A stretch of DNA of 64,000 bases, from positions 682,001 through 746,000 of the forward strand of contig NZ_WTZA01000001.1 in assembly GCF_009827495.1 (NCBI RefSeq), given 5' to 3'. Below are positions 50,453 through 58,795 of the stretch, piece by piece. Source of the stretch: Tsuneonella aeria (lineage in GTDB: Bacteria > Pseudomonadota > Alphaproteobacteria > Sphingomonadales > Sphingomonadaceae). The translations under genes were made by a program, and so were the position numbers. Every line of letters begins with the position of its first letter. Position 1 is the first letter of the stretch. The notes beneath the pieces were generated by a model. The model ran no database searches. It had not been told where the DNA came from and worked only from the letters and a program-made list of their open reading frames with translations.

Positions 50453-52018
50453 ATGGCGCCGACGAACCCGCCTTGCGAAACGATCGACCTGCTGGTCGTG
50501 GGCGGCGGGATCAACGGCGCCGGCATTGCGCGCGACGCCGCCGGCCGCGGGCTGTCGGTCTTGCTGGTGGAGCGCGACGATCTGGCCAGCCACACCTCGT
50601 CCGCCTCCACCAAGCTCGTGCACGGCGGACTCCGCTATCTCGAATACGGCGAGGTGCGGCTGGTGCGCGAATCGCTGATCGAGCGCGAGCGGCTGATGGC
50701 CATCGCCCCGCACATCATATGGCCGCTGGAATTCGTCCTGCCGCAAAGTGCCGGTTCGCGCCCCGCGTGGCTCATCCGCGCCGGGCTGTTCGTGTACGAC
50801 CACCTGGGCGGACGCAAGCGCCTGCCGGCGACGCAGACCGTGCGCCTCGCCACCGATGCGCGCGGCGAAGGACTGCGACACCGCGGCGGCCGCGCGTTCG
50901 CCTACTACGACTGCTGGGTGGACGATGCGCGGCTGGTCGTCCTCAACGCACGCGATGCGGCGGAACGGGGCGCCCGCGTCTGCACCCGCACCGCCTTCGT
51001 CCGGGCGCAGCGCACGGCCGCCGGATGGTCCGCCACGCTCAAGGATTCTGCCCGCGAGCGCACGGTCCGCGCGCGGGCGATCGTCAACGCGGCGGGCCCA
51101 TGGGTCAATCAGGTGATCGGCACGGTCGAATGCGCCCGGAAAAGCAGCCATGTCCGGCTGGTCAAGGGCAGCCACATCGTCCTGCCCCGGCTCTACCCCG
51201 GCGCCCACGCGTTTCTGCTGCAGAATCCGGACGGACGGGTCGTCTTCGCGATCCCCTGGCTCGACAGGTTCACGCTTGTGGGCACGACGGACGAGCCCTG
51301 GCATGGGCCGCCGGGCGAACCGGCCATCAGCGCCGCGGAAACGGACTACCTGCTCGCCACCGTCACGCGTAATTTTGCGCGGCCTGTCACCGCCCAGGAC
51401 ATTGCTTGGACATATTCCGGGATCCGCCCGCTCTATGACGACCGGGCCGCGAACGCCTCGGCCGTGACACGCGACTACGTGCTCGACCTCGATGCGGACG
51501 GGGGCCGAGCCCCACTGCTGAGCGTGTTCGGGGGCAAGATCACGACATACCGCAAGCTGGCCGAACACGCGCTGGAGATCCTCGCGCCCATCCTCGGTTC
51601 GTCCCCGACCGGGTGGACGTCCGGCGCGGCGCTCCCCGGCGGCGACTTGCCGGACAGGGACCGGCGCGCATTCCGGGAAACGCTGAAAGCCCGGCATCCG
51701 GCCTTGCCGGCTGACCTGCTGGCGCGGCTCGCCGATACTTACGGCACCGCGGCCGAGGATATCCTCCACGACGTCACGGAACCCGGCGACCTGGGACAGG
51801 CGTTCGGGGCTGGCCTGACCGCGCGCGAACTGGCGTGGCTGGCAGACAGGGAGTGGGCGCGGACCGCGGAAGACGTCCTGTTTCGGCGCACAAAGCTGGG
51901 GCTGGACATTCCGCCGGCTGACTGGCCTGCCATCGACCAATGGCTGGCCGATCACACGCGCACTAGGGCGGCGGACCCCGCACCGGCCGGCCGCATTCAA
52001 TCGACGGCGCGTAGGTGA
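50453..52018 (+). CDS. glpD: Glycerol-3-phosphate dehydrogenase (FAD, respiratory)
   Basis: Membrane-associated flavoenzyme oxidising glycerol 3-phosphate to dihydroxyacetone phosphate with electron transfer to ubiquinone. The protein has 521 residues. The FAD fold is LLVVGGGINGAGIARDAAGRG. SSASTKLVHGGLRYLEYGEVRLV is the GlpD signature, and TYSGIRPL and SVFGGKITTYRKLAEHAL are also conserved. With glpK it completes glycerol catabolism; no glpF or glpR is nearby. Start ATG 50453 is 66 bases from the glpK start. No strong RBS is visible. Confidence 0.96.
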   Translation: MAPTNPPCETIDLLVVGGGINGAGIARDAAGRGLSVLLVERDDLASHTSSASTKLVHGGLRYLEYGEVRLVRESLIERERLMAIAPHIIWPLEFVLPQSAGSRPAWLIRAGLFVYDHLGGRKRLPATQTVRLATDARGEGLRHRGGRAFAYYDCWVDDARLVVLNARDAAERGARVCTRTAFVRAQRTAAGWSATLKDSARERTVRARAIVNAAGPWVNQVIGTVECARKSSHVRLVKGSHIVLPRLYPGAHAFLLQNPDGRVVFAIPWLDRFTLVGTTDEPWHGPPGEPAISAAETDYLLATVTRNFARPVTAQDIAWTYSGIRPLYDDRAANASAVTRDYVLDLDADGGRAPLLSVFGGKITTYRKLAEHALEILAPILGSSPTGWTSGAALPGGDLPDRDRRAFRETLKARHPALPADLLARLADTYGTAAEDILHDVTEPGDLGQAFGAGLTARELAWLADREWARTAEDVLFRRTKLGLDIPPADWPAIDQWLADHTRTRAADPAPAGRIQSTARR

Positions 52019-52056
52019 CGTCGCTGTTCCTCGACCGTCATCCCGCCTTTTCGCTC

Positions 52057-52073
52057 GAGCCGGTTGCCGGCTC
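52057..52073. terminator. Hairpin between convergent glpD and enoate reductase genes
   Basis: GAGCCGG-TTG-CCGGCTC is a perfect 7-bp stem with a 3-base loop in the 64-base gap between the convergent genes. On the plus strand it is followed by TGGCGTCTTTC, on the minus strand by only a short A/G tract. It may terminate glpD and, weakly, the opposite gene. Confidence 0.4.
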
Positions 52074-52082
52074 TGGCGTCTT

Positions 52083-54206
52083 TCAGGCGCTCAATCTCAT
52101 GACCGCGTCGGCGGCCCCGCGTATCGCGCCTTCGATGTAGCTTACCCCGTTCGCGTCGCCGACAGTCTCGACGGCGAAGCCATCGGCGCGCAAGCGGTCG
52201 GCCAGCGACGTGTCGCCATGCGCGCCCATCGCGACGATCACGTGGTCGGCCGGCACCGTGCGCTCCGCCCCCGCCGCGTCGGTGAAGCGAACCACGTCCT
52301 GCTCGATCGAAAGGTCGCGGACGCCGGCCAGCAAGGCCACGCCATGCTCCTTGAGTTCCGCGAGCAGCCGCATCCTCCGGACCAAGGTCAGCCCCCTGCC
52401 CAGTGCGGGCGACGGTTCGAGCACAGTGACCGTCCGGCCGCGTTCGTGCAGGAATTCGGCCAGTTCGACCCCGACCAGCTCGCCGCCGACGATCACCACG
52501 TTCTGGCCCAGCGGCATCCAGGCTTTCGTCGCCGTGCGGACGAAGTCGATGTTCGCGGTCGCACCGGTCGCGGCGCCGATCCTGGTCGCCATGCGGGTCA
52601 TCAATCCGGTCTTGCGCTTCAGCTCCGTGCTCCCCTCCCCCAGCAGGAGGTTGCGCATGTCTTCGCCGCTGAAGACGTGAGGCAGGTCGTTGCCGGGCAG
52701 ATCGGGCATCGCGCGCCGCGCGCCGCTCGCCACAATGACCGCATCCGGCTTCAGTTCGCGCAGAAGCCCGGCGTCGGCTTCGGTGTTCAGCCGCACGTCG
52801 ATCGATGAGCGTTCGACTTCCTGGATCAGCCAGTCCAGCAGCCGTTCATTCGCCGGATACGCGAGCGACGCGATGCGCAAAGTGCCGCCGAGCCGCGCGC
52901 CCTTTTCGATCAGGGTCACCCGGTTGCCCGCTTCGTGCATGCGCCTTGCAGCCTCCATTCCGCCTGGCCCACCGCCGACGATCACGAAGTGCTTTCCCGT
53001 CACCAGCGAGGTGGGGCGTTCGCACTCGAACCCGGTCTCCGGATTGACGGCGCAGCGCACTTGCGTGCGCACATAGGCTGTCGAAACGCAGGTGTAGCAA
53101 TAGATGCACGGACGCACGGAATCCGGCGCGTTGCCCGCCAGCTTTGCCGGCAGGGCCGGATCGGCGAGCAGCTTGCGGCCCATCGCCAGGAAATCGTATT
53201 TGCCGTCCGCAATGTGCTTGTCGCCGGCCTCTGGCTCGACGCGGCCGGACGCGATGACCGGGATCCCTACGGCGCGCCTGACCTCCGCGGCTGAAGGAAT
53301 GTTCGTTTCCGGTTCGTGCGGAATGTTCGAGCCGGAATGGAGCTTACCCTTGCCGGTGTCGTGATACGCGGTGACAGTGATCGCATCCACACCGGCCCTC
53401 TCGACCAGCTTCGCCGCCGCGATGCAATCGTCCAGCTCGATCCCGCCCTCCTTGCCGATTTCGCGGGAATCGAGCTTGCACCAGACTGGGAAGTCCGGAC
53501 CCACTTCCGCCCGCACTGCGGCGATCACCTCCAGCAGCAGCCGCACCCGGTTTTCCAGCGACCCCCCGTATTCGTCGGTGCGGGTATTGGTCTTGGGCGA
53601 AATGAACGATGACAGCAGGTAGCCGTGCCCGCTGTGGATCTCGACTCCGTCGAACCCGGCCTCCCTGGCGCGGCGCGCACCGGCCGCGAACTGCGCCACC
53701 ACGAGATCGATGTCCGCCTTGTCCAGCACCTTGAGCGACGGCAGCTTGCCGCCGGCGAATCCGGCCAGCTCCTCGGGCAGGAAATAATCGAGGAAATCGC
53801 CCTGCATCGGCGGGGGCACGCTGGGCGTCCAGAGCGGCTGGTCGAATTCATCCGAAGAGTATCCCGCCACCAATCCGCCGTGATGGAGCTGGGCCGCGAT
53901 CTTCGCCCCGTGCGCGTGGACCCGGCTGGCCAGCGCCGTCAGGCCAGGCAGGAACTTGTCGTCCGAAATCGCGGTCTGGCAGGGCTGCACCGCCCCGACC
54001 GGCCATGCGACGCCGAGCACCCCGGTAATAATCAGGCCCGCGCCGCCCCTGGCCTGTTCCTCGTGATAGGCCGCCAGTCGCTCACCGACGGTGCCGTCCG
54101 GTTCGGACAGGCTCACGCCCATCGCCGTCACGGCGATACGGTTGCGAAGCTCCATGCTGCCGATCCGGCCGGGCGAAAGCAGGTGGGCGTAGGGTGAAGC
54201 ACTCAT
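52083..54206 (-). CDS. 2,4-dienoyl-CoA reductase-like FMN/FAD/4Fe-4S oxidoreductase (Old Yellow Enzyme family)
   Basis: Flavoenzyme of 707 residues. The N-terminal OYE barrel binds FMN (RNRIAVTAMGV, AQLHHGG, GFDGVEIHSGHGYLLSSFISPKTN, YDFLAMGRKLLADP). A 4Fe-4S cluster site follows (CIYCYTC then CAVNP). The C-terminal FAD/NAD(P) domain has FVIVGGGPGGMEAARRM and VVIVGGELVGVELAEFL. This layout is shared by 2,4-dienoyl-CoA reductase and enoate reductases of the BaiCD type. The open frame begins at TTG 54215, but ATG 54206 is better. It is divergent from the SDR at 54357. It likely reduces a conjugated enone or enoyl-CoA in the catabolic island. Confidence 0.92.
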   Translation of the reverse strand: MSASPYAHLLSPGRIGSMELRNRIAVTAMGVSLSEPDGTVGERLAAYHEEQARGGAGLIITGVLGVAWPVGAVQPCQTAISDDKFLPGLTALASRVHAHGAKIAAQLHHGGLVAGYSSDEFDQPLWTPSVPPPMQGDFLDYFLPEELAGFAGGKLPSLKVLDKADIDLVVAQFAAGARRAREAGFDGVEIHSGHGYLLSSFISPKTNTRTDEYGGSLENRVRLLLEVIAAVRAEVGPDFPVWCKLDSREIGKEGGIELDDCIAAAKLVERAGVDAITVTAYHDTGKGKLHSGSNIPHEPETNIPSAAEVRRAVGIPVIASGRVEPEAGDKHIADGKYDFLAMGRKLLADPALPAKLAGNAPDSVRPCIYCYTCVSTAYVRTQVRCAVNPETGFECERPTSLVTGKHFVIVGGGPGGMEAARRMHEAGNRVTLIEKGARLGGTLRIASLAYPANERLLDWLIQEVERSSIDVRLNTEADAGLLRELKPDAVIVASGARRAMPDLPGNDLPHVFSGEDMRNLLLGEGSTELKRKTGLMTRMATRIGAATGATANIDFVRTATKAWMPLGQNVVIVGGELVGVELAEFLHERGRTVTVLEPSPALGRGLTLVRRMRLLAELKEHGVALLAGVRDLSIEQDVVRFTDAAGAERTVPADHVIVAMGAHGDTSLADRLRADGFAVETVGDANGVSYIEGAIRGAADAVMRLSA

Positions 54207-54356
54207 TCCCGGCAATCCTCGTGATTTCGCACCTGTTGCGTCAGTGCGGTGACTGATCGCGTTTTAATCCGCATCACCGCAGATTGTAAGCGGTTATTGC
54301 GTTGTTTGCGTCCTTGGTTATGGTGGTCATTACGCATTTCGCGACGGAGAGCATGC
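54207..54356 (+). promoter_or_regulatory. Divergent control region, enoate reductase / SDR
   Basis: This 150-base, comparatively AT-rich gap serves two divergent genes. For the SDR, TTGCGT (54297-54302) and TATGGT (54319-54324) with a 16-base spacer are a possible promoter. A short inverted repeat, CAGT-N6-ACTG, lies at about 54242-54255. CGGAGAG just before ATG 54357 is the RBS. Confidence 0.35.
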
Positions 54357-55109
54357 ATGAACTACGGCTTCGACGGCAAAGTGGCGCTGGTCACTGGCGC
54401 GAGCGGCGGGATCGGCCGCGCGACCGCTCTGGCGTTCGCCGCCTCGGGCGCGCGTGTCGTCGTATCGGATGTGAACGACGACGGCGGCGAAGAAACCCTG
54501 GCGATGATCGCGGACGCCGGCGGCACCGCGATCTATCAGCGCTGCAACGTGGCCGATCCGGCCGAGGTCAAGACCCTCGTGGCGCGCGCTATGTCCGAGT
54601 TTGGGCAACTGGATTTCGCGCACAACAACGCCGGCATCAACAACCTGGGGGCCGATGAATACGAAGACGCGGTGTGGGACCGCAGCATTGCGATCAACCT
54701 GTCAGGCGTCATGTATTGCATGCGCGAGGAAGCAGCCGCGATGCTTCCGCAAGGCAAGGGCGCGATCGTCAACACATCGTCGATCAACGGGCTCACCGGC
54801 AACGGCGCGCAACCGGGCTATGTCGCGACCAAGCACGGCGTGATCGGCCTTACGCGACATGGCGCATTGCGCTGGGCGACGGCCGGAATCAGGGTCAACG
54901 CGGTTTGTCCGGGCGTCATCGAAACACCAATGACTGCGCCGCTCACCGCCGACCCGGAGATGAAAGCGGTGATCGACAAGATGACCCCGATGGGCCGGAT
55001 GGGCCGCGCCGAGGAGATCGCGGCGGCGGTCCTCTGGCTGTGTTCCGACCAGGCGAGCTTTGTCACCGGCCACCCGCTGGTGATCGACGGCGGCGCAACC
55101 GCTGTCTGA
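54357..55109 (+). CDS. SDR-family NAD(P)-dependent oxidoreductase
   Basis: Classical short-chain dehydrogenase of 250 residues. The cofactor loop is VTGASGGIGRA, followed by a D (VVVSDVND) that favours NAD over NADP. NNAGIN, the catalytic Ser in VNTSSINGL, and YVATKHG (Tyr-x-x-x-Lys) are present. The substrate is unknown. It is the first of two co-directional SDR genes, separated from the next by 13 bases, and divergent from the enoate reductase. Together these genes resemble alicyclic alcohol/ketone processing steps. Confidence 0.93.
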   Translation: MNYGFDGKVALVTGASGGIGRATALAFAASGARVVVSDVNDDGGEETLAMIADAGGTAIYQRCNVADPAEVKTLVARAMSEFGQLDFAHNNAGINNLGADEYEDAVWDRSIAINLSGVMYCMREEAAAMLPQGKGAIVNTSSINGLTGNGAQPGYVATKHGVIGLTRHGALRWATAGIRVNAVCPGVIETPMTAPLTADPEMKAVIDKMTPMGRMGRAEEIAAAVLWLCSDQASFVTGHPLVIDGGATAV

Positions 55110-55122
55110 CAGGAGACAGGAC

Positions 55123-55902
55123 ATGAATCGTTTGCAAGGCAAGGTTGCGCTCGTCACCGGTGGCGCGCGCGGGATCGGTGAAGGTATCGTGCGCCGTTTC
55201 GTTCGCGAAGGCGCCCACGTCGTCATCGCCGACGTGCTCGACACCGAAGGCGCCGCCCTCGCCAGCGAGCTTGGGGATGGCGTCGTCTTCGTGCGGCTCG
55301 ACGTTACCCGCCGGGCCGACTGGGATGCCGCCCTCGCCGAAACGGAGCAGCGCTTCGGCCGGCTCGACTGCCTCGTGAACAACGCGGGCGTCATCGTGTT
55401 CAAGGCGCTCGACGACCTCACCGAAGACGAGATGCGCCGCATCATCGACATCAACGTGATGGGCGTCATGATCGGCAGCCAGGCCGCAATCCCTCTGCTC
55501 GAACGAGACGGAGGGGGCTCCATCGTCAACATGAGCTCCGCCGACGGCATCTCGGGCGCAAACGCCCTATCAGCCTACTGCGCGTCGAAATTTGCCGTGC
55601 GCGGGTTCACCAAGTCATGCGCGCTCGAACTGGGGCCCCGCGGAATCCGGGTGAACTCGATCCATCCGGGCGGCATCGTCTCGGCGATGACCAACCCGAC
55701 GAACGCCCCGCGCGAACATGTCGACGCGGCCTTCAGTATCTATCCTGCGCAGCGCGCCGGCGATCCGGAGGATATCGCCGCCGCCGCCGCCTTCCTCGCG
55801 TCAGATGACGGACGGTACTGCTACGGCACGGAGCTGTCGGTCGACGGCGGGCTCAACGCCGGGCACTACTACATAGGGCTGCCAGGGTCTCCAGCGGCCT
55901 GA
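55123..55902 (+). CDS. SDR-family NAD-dependent oxidoreductase (hydroxysteroid dehydrogenase-like)
   Basis: Classical SDR of 259 residues. Cofactor loop VTGGARGIGEG with Asp after beta-2 (VVIADVLD) points to NAD. NNAGVI, NMSSADGI and YCASKFA (Tyr-x-x-x-Lys) complete the active site. The C-terminal GIRVNSIHPGGIVSAMT is like 3-alpha(20-beta)-hydroxysteroid dehydrogenases, but these motifs also occur in many others. GGAGA lies about 9 bases before ATG. The 3' end overlaps the convergent MFS gene by 34 bases. Confidence 0.92.
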   Translation: MNRLQGKVALVTGGARGIGEGIVRRFVREGAHVVIADVLDTEGAALASELGDGVVFVRLDVTRRADWDAALAETEQRFGRLDCLVNNAGVIVFKALDDLTEDEMRRIIDINVMGVMIGSQAAIPLLERDGGGSIVNMSSADGISGANALSAYCASKFAVRGFTKSCALELGPRGIRVNSIHPGGIVSAMTNPTNAPREHVDAAFSIYPAQRAGDPEDIAAAAAFLASDDGRYCYGTELSVDGGLNAGHYYIGLPGSPAA

Positions 55903-57155
55903 GCCAGCCGTTCCCTGTCGGCTTCCACCCGGCGCATGGCTATCCAGGCCAGAGCCGCGGCCACGAAGCCGGCGGGGATCGTCACCGACAGACCAATCCG
56001 CAGCGACATCGCGTCGTTGCCGAGGGACTGGCTGATCTGGCCGGCCGCCCACGGACCGATGAAAAACCCCAGCAAGGTCGTCGCCGCGAGAAACAGCGCG
56101 GTCGCGGTCGCGCGGAAACGGTCGGGGAGAACATAGGCCAGCGTCGCAAGGAACCCGATCGACCAGCCGCCACCCATCAGCCCGGACGGGATCGCCAGCG
56201 CCTTCGCAATCGTCAAGGACGGGGCCCAGGTCGCCGCCAGGACGCAGACTGTGGCGGCGAACAGGGCGATCGCGCCAAGCCGCAACGGCCATTGCATGGA
56301 GCGTTTCGAAAGGCGATCCGTGACCGCGCCGAAGGCCAGCATGCCGGTGAGCCCGGCGATCCCGAAATAGCCTGCGAAAGTGGACTTCGCCACGACCGGA
56401 TCGACGCCATAGGCGCGCGCGAAGACTTCCGGCCCCCAGAATCCGAACGACACCCCTGAAAGCGACCCGAGTCCGAATGCCAGGGCCATCAGCAGGTAAC
56501 TCGGCGCAGCGCGCAGGGTTGCGATGAGCTCGCGGAAGGGAATCGTCGCGGACGGTGCGACGCGCCCCCCGCGTGGCGGGTCTTTCACGATCAGGGGCAG
56601 GATCAGCCCGAAGGTCAGGCCCGCCGCGCCGAGGCCCCAGAACGCCGTGCGCCAACCGTATTCGGCCGCCACCGCCGGACCGCCCGCCTGCCCGGCGATC
56701 TGGCCGATATAGGTTGTGAGACCCAGAATCGCGAAGGCGAGCCCGCGCCGCTCCGGCCTAAAGAAATCCGCGAGCAGAGAATAGGCAGGCGCAGCGAACG
56801 CGGCTTCCCCCACCCCCACGCCGACCCGGGCAAGCGCGATCTGCCATGGGCTGACGGCAAGACCGGTCGCGACTGTGCAGGCGCTCCACATCACGCAGCC
56901 CAGCGCGATGATCTTCACCCGCGATCGGCGATCGGCGATGCGCGCGATCGGCACACCTGCCGCGACGAACAGCAGCACGAACGCCGGCCCCATCAACAGG
57001 CCGATGAAGCCGTCGCCGACCTGGAATGTTTCCTTGAGCGGCCCGACGAGCCCGGTGACGAGAAACCGGTCGGCATAGTTGAATATGCCGACGACCAGCA
57101 GGGCGAACAGCGCCAGCCATGGGTTGGTGCCGCGGGCGGCCTGGGCCTCAGTCAC
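55869..57155 (-). CDS. MFS transporter (Spinster-type)
   Basis: Inner-membrane transporter of about 428 residues with 12 predicted membrane segments. The first helix region NYADRFLVTGLVGPLKETF and the loop IARIADRRSRVKIIALGCVMWS after helix 2 resemble the Spinster/proton-dependent MFS group common in sphingomonad catabolic clusters. Start is taken as GTG 57155, which overlaps the end of the upstream SDR gene by 8 bases. The open frame further upstream (57194) lies inside that gene. Likely moves the cluster substrate or a product; direction unknown. Confidence 0.88.
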   Translation of the reverse strand: MTEAQAARGTNPWLALFALLVVGIFNYADRFLVTGLVGPLKETFQVGDGFIGLLMGPAFVLLFVAAGVPIARIADRRSRVKIIALGCVMWSACTVATGLAVSPWQIALARVGVGVGEAAFAAPAYSLLADFFRPERRGLAFAILGLTTYIGQIAGQAGGPAVAAEYGWRTAFWGLGAAGLTFGLILPLIVKDPPRGGRVAPSATIPFRELIATLRAAPSYLLMALAFGLGSLSGVSFGFWGPEVFARAYGVDPVVAKSTFAGYFGIAGLTGMLAFGAVTDRLSKRSMQWPLRLGAIALFAATVCVLAATWAPSLTIAKALAIPSGLMGGGWSIGFLATLAYVLPDRFRATATALFLAATTLLGFFIGPWAAGQISQSLGNDAMSLRIGLSVTIPAGFVAAALAWIAMRRVEADRERLAQAAGDPGSPM

Positions 57156-57906
57156 GCATTTGTGCTCCGCCGTTGACGTGCCAGACCTGCCCATTCACCC
57201 ACGCGCCGTCGTCGGACGCAAGGAACGCGACTGCCGCGGCAATGTCTTCGGGCGCACCAAGACGGGTGTGGGGAACGGCCTTCAAGCCGCGCTCCACATA
57301 TTCGTCGGTCAGATGAAGCTTCACCGCTTCCGTTAGAACCAGGCCGGGACAGATGACGTTCGCGCGGATGCCCTGCTTTCCCCACTTCGCCGCAACGTGC
57401 CGCGCCAGGGGGTGGATGGCGTTCTTCGTCATCGGATAGGCGACCTGCCACGGCGCGCCGCCCGATGCCGCGCCCGACGAGGTGTAGATCATCGCCCCGC
57501 CACCGCGCTCCAGCATGGCCGGGAGCGCGGCCTGAGTCGCGAGGAAATGGCTCTTGCTGTTGATCGCAAAGCTTTTCTCAAGCACATCGACCGGACAGTT
57601 CAGCGCGTCGATATCGCCGTCTGTCCCGCCCGCCAGGTTGGAATGGTAGAAGTCGAGGCCGCCGAATTCGTCCTGCGCGGCCTGCACGATGGCGGCCTGG
57701 GATTCCGCGTCGGTCCCGTCGAGCATCACCGCGATCGCCTTGCCGCCGGCGGCGCGGATCGCATTTGCCGTTTCCTCGGCCTGGTCGGCCAACAGGTCTC
57801 CGATGACGACGCTGGCACCCTCTTCCGCCAGGCGCCGCGCGGTCGCCGCCCCGATTCCGCGCGCCCCGCCCGCGATCACCCCGACCTTGCCCTGCAAACC
57901 GCGCAT
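57148..57906 (-). CDS. SDR-family oxidoreductase
   Basis: Short-chain dehydrogenase of 252 residues. The cofactor loop is IAGGARGIGAA, with Asp in VVIGDLLAD. The usual NNAG is altered to SNLAGG, and the active site is YTSSGAASG with YPMTKNA (Tyr-x-x-x-Lys). ATG 57906 is preferred over the adjacent ATG 57909 because GGAG is 5 bases away. The very long open frame upstream is antisense to the SDR at 58009. It precedes and overlaps the MFS gene by 8 bases, forming an SDR-transporter unit. Confidence 0.9.
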   Translation of the reverse strand: MRGLQGKVGVIAGGARGIGAATARRLAEEGASVVIGDLLADQAEETANAIRAAGGKAIAVMLDGTDAESQAAIVQAAQDEFGGLDFYHSNLAGGTDGDIDALNCPVDVLEKSFAINSKSHFLATQAALPAMLERGGGAMIYTSSGAASGGAPWQVAYPMTKNAIHPLARHVAAKWGKQGIRANVICPGLVLTEAVKLHLTDEYVERGLKAVPHTRLGAPEDIAAAVAFLASDDGAWVNGQVWHVNGGAQMRD

Positions 57907-57945
57907 CATCGCTCCAATCGCCCAATGCGTTTTCCTATTGTGCTT

Positions 57946-57974
57946 TTCATACGCAAATCGCAAGTATGCCTCAA
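57946..57974 (-). promoter_or_regulatory. Promoter with embedded operator-like repeat for SDR-MFS unit
   Basis: On the minus strand TTGAGG (57969-57974), a 17-base spacer and TATGAA (57946-57951) form a good sigma-70-like promoter about 40 bases upstream of the start. The inverted repeat CATAC-N11-GTATG (57948-57968) spans the spacer and the -10, a position suited to a repressor. It lies in a 102-base divergent gap shared with the next SDR. Confidence 0.45.
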
Positions 57975-58008
57975 GAGAATTCGGTGATTGCGAAACTACG
58001 GAGGCGAC

Positions 58009-58788
58009 TTGCAGGGAAAATTGTCTGGCCGCACTGCGGTGGTCACCGGTGGCGGGAGCGGCATCGGCGAAGGGATCGTGCATCGCCTCGCGCGTGACGG
58101 CGCCGAAGTCATTGTCGCCGAGTTCGACCCGGCCAGCGGCGCTGCCTGCGCCGACGCGGTCAACGCGGCAGGCGGCACGGCGCGCTTCATAGAAGTCGAC
58201 GTTACCGACAAGGAAAGCCTGCTCGGGATGATGGCCGAGGCCGGCGCCGTCGACATCCTCGTCAACAACGCATGGCGCGGCAGCGGCGTCGACCGGATCG
58301 AACGCAAGACCGACGAACAGATGGATGTCGCGCTGCGCTTCGGGGTCCATGCCGCAAAGTGGTCGATGCAGGCTGCGCTGCCCCATATGAAGAGTCGGGG
58401 TTGGGGCCGTATCATCAACATGGCCTCGCTCAACGGCGTCAACGCCCACATGGGCAGCGCCGACTACAACATCGCGAAGGAGGCGCTGCGCGCACTGACC
58501 CGCACCGCCGCGCGCGAGTGGGCCCGGTACGGCATTTCCTGCAACGTGGTCTGCCCTGCCGCAATGTCGGACGCCGCGCGGCGGATCATGTCGCAGCAGC
58601 CGGGCATGATCGAACGGATCGAAGCGGCCAATCCGATGGGCCGCATGGGCGATCCGGAAAGTGACATCGCGCCGGTGGTCGCCTTTCTGGCGAGCGAGGA
58701 CGCGCGCTATCTTACGGGCAATACCCTGTTCGTCGACGGCGGCGGGCACATCAACGGTGTCGCCTGGGCGCCCGACCTGGGCGACTGA
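58009..58788 (+). CDS. SDR-family oxidoreductase with TTG start
   Basis: Short-chain dehydrogenase of 259 residues. The cofactor loop is VTGGGSGIGEG, with an acidic EFD after beta-2. NNAWRGS replaces NNAG (Trp for Gly), and NMASLNG with YNIAKEA gives the catalytic Ser, Tyr and Lys. The start TTG 58009 is decided by GGAGG 5 bases before it; another in-frame TTG at 57988 has no RBS. From here the protein begins QGKLSGRTAVVTG, like its neighbours. It is the fourth SDR within 4.5 kb and ends 7 bases from the convergent hydrolase. Confidence 0.88.
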   Translation: MQGKLSGRTAVVTGGGSGIGEGIVHRLARDGAEVIVAEFDPASGAACADAVNAAGGTARFIEVDVTDKESLLGMMAEAGAVDILVNNAWRGSGVDRIERKTDEQMDVALRFGVHAAKWSMQAALPHMKSRGWGRIINMASLNGVNAHMGSADYNIAKEALRALTRTAAREWARYGISCNVVCPAAMSDAARRIMSQQPGMIERIEAANPMGRMGDPESDIAPVVAFLASEDARYLTGNTLFVDGGGHINGVAWAPDLGD

Positions 58789-58795
58789 GCACGGC

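Noticed and set aside
54297..57968. Possible shared TTGCG repeats in the two divergent SDR control regions
   Set aside because: TTGCG occurs twice in each region, but spacing differs (9 versus 7 bases) and the flanks do not match.
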